Positions 6,647 through 13,219 of a stretch of 13,219 nucleotides of DNA are shown piece after piece. Position 1 is the stretch's first letter; each line of letters starts with the position of its first letter. This stretch comes from an uncultured Collinsella sp. Lineage in GTDB: Bacteria > Actinomycetota > Coriobacteriia > Coriobacteriales > Coriobacteriaceae. The notes beneath the pieces were generated by a model. That model had not been told where the DNA came from. It worked only from the letters and a program-made list of their open reading frames with translations, and did no database searches. The position numbers and the translations under genes were made by a program. The stretch is from contig CALGZY010000236.1 in NCBI GenBank assembly GCA_937934355.1, forward strand, positions 1-13,219, read 5' to 3'.

Positions 6647-7585
6647 ATGCTCGATCAGGCTTATTCTCGTCGTCAGTTCCTCGGCCTCGCTGGTGGTCTT
6701 GCCAGCATCGTCGGTCTCGGCCTCGTTGGCTGCGGTGGCTCCAACGCCGCCGACACCGCTGCCGAGGGTAGCGCCGCTGCTGCCGAGTCCGTCTCCGGCG
6801 AGGTGACTTACGACGGCGCCTCCTCGTTCCAGGCTCTCGTCGAGGCCGCTGCCGAGAAGTTCATGGATGCCAACCCGGACGTCTCCGTCTCCGGCTCGGG
6901 CAACGGTTCGGGCAAGGGCCTGACCGCTGTCGCCGCCGGCACCGTTACCATCGGTAATTCCGACGTCTTCGCCGAGACCAAGCTCGAGGCCGACCAGGTC
7001 AAGAACCTCGTCGACCATGAGGTTGCTGTCGTGGGCATGGGTCCCGTCGTCTCCAAGAACGTGACGGTCGACGACCTGTCCCTCGAGCAGCTCAAGGGCA
7101 TCTTCTCCGGCCAGATCACCAACTGGAAGGAGGTCGGCGGCGACGACGCCACCATCGTCGTTCTCAACCGCAAGGCCGGCTCCGGCACTCGCGCCACCTT
7201 CGAGGCCGCCGTCTTTGGCGACGAGGTTGTCGACTTTAAGGGCGACGCCGAGCTCGACAAGTCCGGCGACGTCCAGACTCAGATGGGCAGCACCGACAAC
7301 GCCATCTCCTACCTCGATTTCTCGCACTTTGATGACTCCAAGTTCAACGCCATCAAGGTCGAGGGCGTCGAGCCCAAGAGCAAGAATGTCACCGACGACT
7401 CCTTCAAGATCTGGGCTACCGAGCACATGTACTGCGCTAAGGATGCCGACGAGGCCACCAAGGCCTTCCTGGAGTTCATGCTTTCCGATGACGTCCAGGG
7501 CAAGCTCGTCGAGGAGCAGGGCTTTATCCCCGTCTCTGCCATGAAGGTCGTCAAGGACGCCAGCGGCAAGGTCTCCGCTAAATAA
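6647..7585 (+). CDS. pstS: Phosphate-binding lipoprotein PstS
   Basis: This 312-aa protein is the surface receptor of the Pst phosphate ABC importer. Its N-terminus carries a twin-arginine motif SRRQFLG (R8, R9), a short hydrophobic stretch, and a lipobox LVGC with C29 as the expected lipidated cysteine. It therefore looks like a Tat-exported lipoprotein anchored outside the single membrane. Binding-site motifs of the family follow: GASSFQAL, GSGNGSGKGL, GTVTIGNSDVF and RKAGSGTRATFE. AAGGAAG at 6637-6643 sets the start; the longer in-frame reading from 6557 would bury the signal peptide. Codons are almost all C- or G-ending, which suggests strong expression. pstC follows after 24 nt. Confidence 0.95.
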   Translation: MLDQAYSRRQFLGLAGGLASIVGLGLVGCGGSNAADTAAEGSAAAAESVSGEVTYDGASSFQALVEAAAEKFMDANPDVSVSGSGNGSGKGLTAVAAGTVTIGNSDVFAETKLEADQVKNLVDHEVAVVGMGPVVSKNVTVDDLSLEQLKGIFSGQITNWKEVGGDDATIVVLNRKAGSGTRATFEAAVFGDEVVDFKGDAELDKSGDVQTQMGSTDNAISYLDFSHFDDSKFNAIKVEGVEPKSKNVTDDSFKIWATEHMYCAKDADEATKAFLEFMLSDDVQGKLVEEQGFIPVSAMKVVKDASGKVSAK

Positions 7586-7609
7586 GTAATCGCCCCGGAA
7601 AGGTTTGCA

Positions 7610-8518
7610 ATGGCAAAACAGCTGCCAAAGCGCGACCTTGAGAACGTGGGCCTGGGCGTCACGGGCGCGTGCGTTGCGCTCGTGACGCTTGTCGTTGCCG
7701 CGCTCATCTTTATGGTCGCCCAAAAGGGCCTCTCGGCTTTTCTCAAGGACGGCGTTTCGGTCGTCGAGTTCTTCACCGGCACCAAGTGGGACCTGGCCAA
7801 CACAGCCGAAAGCGGCCTGCCCTACACCGGCGCCCTGCCCCTGATTGTCACCTCGTTTGCGGTCATGGTGCTCTCCACGCTCATCGCGCTGCCCATCGCC
7901 ATCGGCTCTGCCATCTTTGCGGTCGAGATTCGGCCTAAGTTTGGCTCCAAGGTCTTTCAGCCGCTTATTGAGCTTTTGACCGGCATTCCCTCGGTCGTCT
8001 TTGGCCTGATCGGCTTTCACGTTGTCGTCGGCCTTATGAAGAGCGTTTTCCACGTGAGCACGGGCCTGGGCATCTTGCCCGGCGCCATCGTGCTGGCCGT
8101 CATGATCCTGCCGACCATGACCACGCTTTCGGTCGATGGCCTGCGCGCCGTGCCCGACAGCTACCGACAGGGCTCGCTCGCGCTGGGCTATACCCGCTGG
8201 CAGACCATCTGGCACGTGGTGCTCAAGAGCGCCATGCCGTCGCTCATGACCGCGGTCATCCTTGGTATGACCCGCGCCTTTGGCGAAACGCTTGCCGTGC
8301 GCATGGTTATCGGCGGTATCGAGGCCATGCCGACGTCACTGCTGTCGCCGGCGTCCACCATCACCACCACGCTCACCACGTCTATGGCGGTCTATGCTGA
8401 GGGCTCGGCCCAGGACGATGTTCTGTGGGCGCTCGGTCTGCTGCTGATGGGCATGAGCCTCATCTTCATCCTGATCATCCACCTTATCGGCCGCAAGGGG
8501 GCGAAGGCTCGTGGCTAG
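7610..8518 (+). CDS. pstC: Phosphate ABC transporter permease PstC
   Basis: This 302-aa integral membrane protein is one of the two permeases of the Pst importer. About six membrane spans can be read (near 14-36, 74-106, 118-142, 152-174, 211-232 and 270-294). The cytoplasmic coupling loop that contacts PstB is at about 184-210, with ALGYTRWQTIWHVVLKSAMP. The ATG has AAAGG 7 nt upstream. It follows pstS by 24 nt and overlaps pstA by 8 nt, so it is clearly within one operon. I assign it as PstC by position before pstA and by the long loop after the first span. Confidence 0.94.
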   Translation: MAKQLPKRDLENVGLGVTGACVALVTLVVAALIFMVAQKGLSAFLKDGVSVVEFFTGTKWDLANTAESGLPYTGALPLIVTSFAVMVLSTLIALPIAIGSAIFAVEIRPKFGSKVFQPLIELLTGIPSVVFGLIGFHVVVGLMKSVFHVSTGLGILPGAIVLAVMILPTMTTLSVDGLRAVPDSYRQGSLALGYTRWQTIWHVVLKSAMPSLMTAVILGMTRAFGETLAVRMVIGGIEAMPTSLLSPASTITTTLTTSMAVYAEGSAQDDVLWALGLLLMGMSLIFILIIHLIGRKGAKARG

Positions 8519-9433
8519 CACGCGTATCCACATCGACGAGGCGAGGCTCGGGCGTGTCCAAAAGCAGGACCGCTTCGCCACGGGCGTGTTGACGGCGATC
8601 GTCGCCATCGTCATGCTCATCGTCGTCTCCATGGTGGCCTATATCCTGTTCGAGGGCATCTCGACGCTGTTCCAGCCGGGCTTTCTCACGGAGCCGTCGC
8701 GCGCCAACGGAACGCAGGGCGGCGTGCTCTACCAGCTGTTCGACTCGTTCTACCTGCTGCTGATCACCCTGATCATCTCGGTGCCCATCAGCCTGGGCGG
8801 AGCGGTCTTTTTGGTTGAGTACGCGCCGGACGGACCCATCCGCGACATCGCCTCCACCGCCATCGAGACGTTGTCCTCGCTGCCTTCCATCGTCGTCGGC
8901 ATGTTCGGTTTTCTGGTGTTCTCGGTGCAGCTGGGCTGGAAGTACTCCATCATCTCCGGCGCCGTCGCGCTCACCATGTTCAACATCCCCATCCTGGTGC
9001 GCGTGATCCAGCAGGCGCTCGAGGACGTGCCGCAGGCCCAGCGCGATGCGTGCCTGGCCATGGGCCTCACTCGCTGGGAGGCCACGCTGCACATCCTGAT
9101 CCCCGAGGCCATGCCTGCCATCGTGACGGGCATCGTGCTTTCGGCCGGTCGCGTGTTTGGCGAGGCCGCAGCACTGCTTTTTACCTCGGGTATGAGCTCG
9201 CCGGTTCGCCTGAACTTCTTGAGCTTTAACCTGTCGAGCCCCACCTGCGCTTGGAACGTGTTCCGTCCCGGCGAGTCGCTCGCCGTGCACATCTACAAGA
9301 TCTATGGCGAGGGCAGCCCCGAGGCCCAGCAGATCGTCTGGGGCACCGCTGCACTGCTGATGATTTGCGTGCTGCTGTTTAACGTAATCGCCCGCATTGT
9401 GGGCAAGCAACTGGCAAGGAAGATGACGGCCGA

Positions 9434-9437
<4 letters not shown>
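8511..9437 (+). CDS. pstA: Phosphate ABC transporter permease PstA
   Basis: This 308-aa protein is the second Pst permease. It begins at a GTG that overlaps the pstC stop by 8 nt, with GAAGG and AAGGGGG sites just upstream; no later Met gives a full first membrane span. Six spans are readable (near 22-48, 74-103, 115-138, 145-165, 200-224 and 273-296). The coupling loop LAMGLTRWEATLHILIPEAMP (about 182-202, quoted in part by family resemblance) contacts PstB. PGESLAVHIYKIYGEG near 253-268 is typical of PstA. The stop overlaps the pstB start as ATGA, which points to coupled translation. Confidence 0.94.
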
Positions 9438-10306
<869 letters not shown>

Positions 10307-10362
10307 TCCGGGACATGCTTGAGGCCCGCGGCGGCCACGGTTGCCACGGGACTGATTGGAGA

Positions 10363-10399
10363 GGCGGGTCATCTCTTTTGGGAGATGGCCCGCCTTTTT
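10363..10399 (+). terminator. Strong terminator of the pst operon
   Basis: GGCGGGTCATCTC (10363-10375) pairs with the sequence at 10382-10394 over 13 bp with one G-U, a 6-nt loop and five T at 10395-10399. It closes the pstSCAB unit. The open frame of the next gene that reaches back to 10356 runs through this hairpin and is not coding there. Confidence 0.9.
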
Positions 10400-10428
10400 G
10401 TGTCGTGTGCGGCCCGCCTTTTCGCTGC

Positions 10429-10461
10429 TATTATGGACAACGTTGAATTTCTACGAAGGAG
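10429..10461 (+). promoter_or_regulatory. -10 box and ribosome binding site of the ABC-F gene
   Basis: TATTAT at 10429-10434 is a plausible -10 box, though the -35 region is weak. AAGGAG at 10456-10461, 8 nt before the ATG at 10470, sets the start of the ABC-F protein. Confidence 0.5.
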
Positions 10462-10469
10462 CAGGGCAT

Positions 10470-12329
10470 ATGGCGATTCTTTTGGGATGCGATTCCGTCA
10501 GCCTAGAGTTTCCCACCAAGCATATTTTCGATAGCGTGACGCTCGGCGTGGGCGAGGGCGACCGTATTGGTATTGTCGGTAAAAACGGCGACGGCAAGTC
10601 GACGCTGCTGAGCGTGCTCGCCGGCACGCTGGAGCCCGATGACGGACGCGTGACGCACCGCCGCGGCACGACGATCGGTCTGCTCGGCCAAAAGGACAAC
10701 CTGGTCGATACTGATACCGTGCATCATGCCGTTGTGGGCGACGCCCCCGAGTACGAGTGGGCGTCGAGCCCCCGCACGCGCCAGATCCTCGCCGGCCTCA
10801 TCAGCGATGTGCCTTGGGAGGGCACGGTGGGCGAGCTTTCGGGCGGTCAGCGCCGTCGCGTGGACCTCGCGCGCTTGCTGATCGGCGATTACGACGTGCT
10901 CATGCTCGACGAGCCCACCAACCACCTGGATATGCGCACCATCAACTGGCTCGCGCGTCACTTAAAGGCCCGCTGGCAGCGCGGCCAGGGTGCCATGCTC
11001 GTGGTCACGCACGACCGCTGGTTCTTGGACGAGGTCTGCACCAGCATGTGGGAGGTCCACGACGGCCAGGTCGATCCCTTCGAGGGCGGCTATTCGGCAT
11101 ACATCCTGCAGCGCGTGGAGCGCGACCGCATGGCCGCCGTTACCGAGGAGCGCCGTCGCAACATGGCGCGCAAGGAGCTCGCGTGGCTGAGCCGCGGTGC
11201 CCAGGCTCGTTCCACCAAGCCCAAGTTTCGCGTGGATGCCGCTCGTGAGCTGATCGCCGACGTGCCGCCCGTGCGTGACGAGCTGGAGCTCAAGCGCCTG
11301 GCCGTGAGCCGCTTGGGCAAGCAGGTTATCGATGTGGTCGACGTGGATGCCGGCTATGCCGATACCGACGGCGCGCCCAAGCAGGTGCTCACCGATGTGA
11401 CCTGGCTCATTGGTGCGGGCGACCGCTATGGCCTTTTGGGCGAGAACGGCGCCGGTAAGTCGACGCTGCTCGACGTGATCCAGGGCAAGATTGAACCCAC
11501 GCGCGGCCGCGTGAAGATTGGCCAGACAGTGCGCTTTGGCGTGCTGTCGCAGCAGCTCGAGGAGCTCAAGCCCTACATGGGCGACACGATCCGCGAGGTG
11601 CTCGGCAACTATAAGAAGTACTACGTCATCGACGGCAAGGAGACTTCGCCCGAGAAGCTCTGCGAACGTCTGGGCTTTACGACGCAGCAGCTCTGGAGCC
11701 GCATCGGCGATCTTTCGGGCGGCCAGCGCCGTCGCCTGTCGCTGTTGCTGACGATTCTGGACGAGCCCAACGTGCTCATCCTGGACGAGCCCGGCAACGA
11801 CCTGGATACCGACATGCTCGCGATTGTCGAGGACCTGCTGGACGGCTGGCCCGGCACGCTGATCCTGGTGACGCACGACCGCTTTTTGATGGAGCGCGTG
11901 ACCGACCAGCAGTGGGCGCTGCTCGACGGCCACCTGACGCATATGCCCGGTGGCGTGGACCAGTACCTGCGCCTGTGCAACGCTACCGCCGAGGGCGAGC
12001 CCGTGGGCGCGCCGAGCGCCAAGACCGGCACGTTCGACACCGGTGCCGCGGCAGCTGCGGCCGAAAAGCCCAAGTCGAGCGGTCAGCCCAACGGCCTGTC
12101 CAACGCCGAGCGCCAGAAGCTCCGCCGCGAGGTGAGTTCGCTCGAGCGCAAGATGGAGACGCAGCGCACCCGCGTTGAGGAGGCCGAGGCAGCAATGGCC
12201 CAAGTCGATCCCACCAACTACACGGCGCTCGGCGAGCAGCAGGCAAAGATCGACGAGGCTCACGCTGCCATGGACGAGCTGGAGATGGCGTGGCTCGAGG
12301 CGAGCGAAAAGCTCGAGGGCGAGGAGTAG
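10470..12329 (+). CDS. ABC-F ATPase, Uup-like
   Basis: This 619-aa soluble protein has two ABC ATPase domains and no membrane spans, so it is an ABC-F protein, a class acting on the ribosome rather than in transport. Domain 1 has Walker A GKNGDGKST (37-45), LSGGQ (123-127), and LDEPTNHLD (D147, E148). Domain 2 has GENGAGKST (324-332), LSGGQ (from 415), and LDEPGNDLD (D439, E440). ELAWLSRGAQARSTKPK in the linker and a coiled-coil tail (about 545-619) are typical of Uup. G442 replaces the Thr usual in DEPTNDLD. Likely role by family: resolving stalled or colliding ribosomes, or DNA-linked effects reported for Uup. Antibiotic resistance is less likely. The HAD gene follows after 6 nt. Confidence 0.92.
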   Translation: MAILLGCDSVSLEFPTKHIFDSVTLGVGEGDRIGIVGKNGDGKSTLLSVLAGTLEPDDGRVTHRRGTTIGLLGQKDNLVDTDTVHHAVVGDAPEYEWASSPRTRQILAGLISDVPWEGTVGELSGGQRRRVDLARLLIGDYDVLMLDEPTNHLDMRTINWLARHLKARWQRGQGAMLVVTHDRWFLDEVCTSMWEVHDGQVDPFEGGYSAYILQRVERDRMAAVTEERRRNMARKELAWLSRGAQARSTKPKFRVDAARELIADVPPVRDELELKRLAVSRLGKQVIDVVDVDAGYADTDGAPKQVLTDVTWLIGAGDRYGLLGENGAGKSTLLDVIQGKIEPTRGRVKIGQTVRFGVLSQQLEELKPYMGDTIREVLGNYKKYYVIDGKETSPEKLCERLGFTTQQLWSRIGDLSGGQRRRLSLLLTILDEPNVLILDEPGNDLDTDMLAIVEDLLDGWPGTLILVTHDRFLMERVTDQQWALLDGHLTHMPGGVDQYLRLCNATAEGEPVGAPSAKTGTFDTGAAAAAAEKPKSSGQPNGLSNAERQKLRREVSSLERKMETQRTRVEEAEAAMAQVDPTNYTALGEQQAKIDEAHAAMDELEMAWLEASEKLEGEE

Positions 12330-12335
12330 GCGAGA

Positions 12336-13106
12336 ATGATCAAAGCCGCATTTTTCGATATCGACGGCACGCTGCTGAGCTTTAAGACCCACCGGATTCC
12401 GGCGTCGGCGCAGCAGGTGCTCGACAGCTTTTACGAGCAGGGGATTGCGTGCGTGATCGCCACGGGCCGTCCGACCTACCAGATGCCGGACTGGCTGTTC
12501 GACCTGGGCTGGGATGCGTACATTACGCTTTCGGGCCAGCACTGCTTTGATGCCGAGGGGGTTTACCGCAGCTGCCCGATCGATTCGGACGACGTCGCGG
12601 TGATTGTGGACCAGGTGGCGCAGGGGCGCTACGACTCGCTGTGCATGCAGGGCGAGAACTCGTTTGTGAACCGCCTGTCCGAGCGCGTGGTGACGGCTGG
12701 CAGCAACGCGGGAATCGTCTACCACGAGGAGCCGTTTGAGCACGCCTTTGACGCACCGGTCTACCAGTTCTGCGCCTTTGTGGACCCTGACGACGAGCAT
12801 ATCGTGACCGATGCCGTGTCGCATTCGCTCACCACGCGCTGGTGCGACCTGTTCTGTGACATTATTCCCGCTAACGGCGGCAAGGACCTGGGCGTGGCGG
12901 CGACGCTCGAGCGGCTTGGTATCGACGCGAGCGAGGCGATTGCCTTTGGCGACGGCGAGAACGACCTGTCGATGTTCTCGGCCGTGGGCACAAGTGTGGC
13001 CATGGGCAACGCGCAGGACACGGTGAAAGCTGCAGCGACCTATGTGACGACTGCCGTGGACGACGACGGCATCTACAACGCTGCGAAGCACTTTGGACTC
13101 GTGTAG
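12336..13106 (+). CDS. Cof-type HAD-IIB sugar/metabolite phosphatase
   Basis: This 256-aa protein is a haloacid-dehalogenase phosphatase with the C2B cap inserted between motifs II and III, as in the Cof/YidA group. Motifs are FFDIDGTLL (D8, D10), ATGRP (T43), K183 in GGKDLGVA, and FGDGENDLSMFSAVG (D206, D210). Family enzymes act on sugar phosphates, pyridoxal phosphate or flavin nucleotides; the substrate cannot be told here. The start is 6 nt after the ABC-F stop, with GAGGAG overlapping that stop region as binding site, so it is almost certainly co-transcribed. It is not closely related to the HAD protein at 4199-4861, which has a different cap type. Confidence 0.92.
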   Translation: MIKAAFFDIDGTLLSFKTHRIPASAQQVLDSFYEQGIACVIATGRPTYQMPDWLFDLGWDAYITLSGQHCFDAEGVYRSCPIDSDDVAVIVDQVAQGRYDSLCMQGENSFVNRLSERVVTAGSNAGIVYHEEPFEHAFDAPVYQFCAFVDPDDEHIVTDAVSHSLTTRWCDLFCDIIPANGGKDLGVAATLERLGIDASEAIAFGDGENDLSMFSAVGTSVAMGNAQDTVKAAATYVTTAVDDDGIYNAAKHFGLV

Positions 13107-13121
13107 CTGCGGGCCGGCACC

Positions 13122-13210
13122 TGGCACCTGGGGACATTCCTTGCGGGGCGTCCCCATTTTGTTTGGCTCTGTTAGACCAGGATTGACATACATGTGTCCC
13201 CACGGTGCCA
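13122..13210. repeat. Inverted-repeat element of about 89 bp
   Basis: TGGCACCTGGGGACA at 13122-13136 is repeated inverted at 13195-13210 with a single inserted base. The left end is preceded by a tandem GGCACCT (13116-13129). Inside, TGGGGAC (13129-13135) also pairs with GTCCCCA (13150-13156), followed by TTTTGTTT, which gives a moderate terminator for the HAD gene. The size and terminal repeats recall a REP-like or MITE-like element. No transposase is present in the window. Confidence 0.6.
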
Positions 13211-13219
13211 TATCGTTGA

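Noticed and set aside
6533..8215. 560-aa minus-strand open frame, and similar long ones at 25-1752 and 4896-6260
   Set aside because: All are antisense to clear genes (pstS/pstC, tgt, dipeptidase), low in complexity and rich in Ala/Arg/Val/His; no ribosome site or motif supports them.
10356..10469. 38-residue N-terminal extension of the ABC-F protein
   Set aside because: It begins inside the pst terminator, and the ATG at 10470 has AAGGAG at the right distance.
10962..13211. 749-aa open frame on the minus strand
   Set aside because: It lies antisense to the ABC-F and HAD genes, has no recognisable domain, and is the shadow expected from high GC at third codon positions.

Overview
This window looks like ordinary chromosome from a high-GC, Gram-positive gut bacterium. 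Gene order, codon use (GC-ending codons) and protein style suggest a coriobacterium such as Collinsella. That placement is an impression from the sequence, not a search result. I see no tRNA, rRNA, CRISPR array, phage gene or insertion-sequence transposase.

Layout. Positions 1-252 hold a terminator for an unseen upstream gene and a promoter for tgt (253-1392, queuosine tRNA modification). A short leader ending in a terminator hairpin leads into a LOG-family nucleotide phosphoribohydrolase gene (1606-2364). Next is an AT-richer RelB/DinJ-YafQ toxin-antitoxin pair (2478-3088) with a clear operator palindrome. A hairpin repeat separates it from a convergent degV/fakB-type gene (3182-4042, minus strand). 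From the same intergenic region a HAD phosphatase (4199-4861) and a Sapep/PepV-type M20 dipeptidase (4917-6353) run on the plus strand. A second copy of the hairpin repeat, here acting as a terminator, precedes the phosphate-uptake operon pstS-pstC-pstA-pstB (6647-10306), which ends at a strong terminator. Last come a Uup-type ABC-F ATPase (10470-12329) and a Cof-type HAD phosphatase (12336-13106), probably co-transcribed, followed by an inverted-repeat element at the right edge.

How the genes work together. The pst genes form one complete high-affinity phosphate importer: a Tat/lipoprotein-type binding protein, two permeases and an ATPase. No phoU follows pstB. The other genes are separate housekeeping or accessory units.

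Several apparent start codons lie upstream of the real ones and would run through terminators or leaders (LOG, degV, dipeptidase, pstS, ABC-F). I moved these starts to the ATG with a good ribosome binding site. The most notable non-coding signals are the two hairpin repeats with compensating arm changes, the toxin-antitoxin operator with a third half-site on the -10 box, the terminator-like hairpin in the LOG leader, and the inverted-repeat element at the right end. I found no convincing new multi-gene system.
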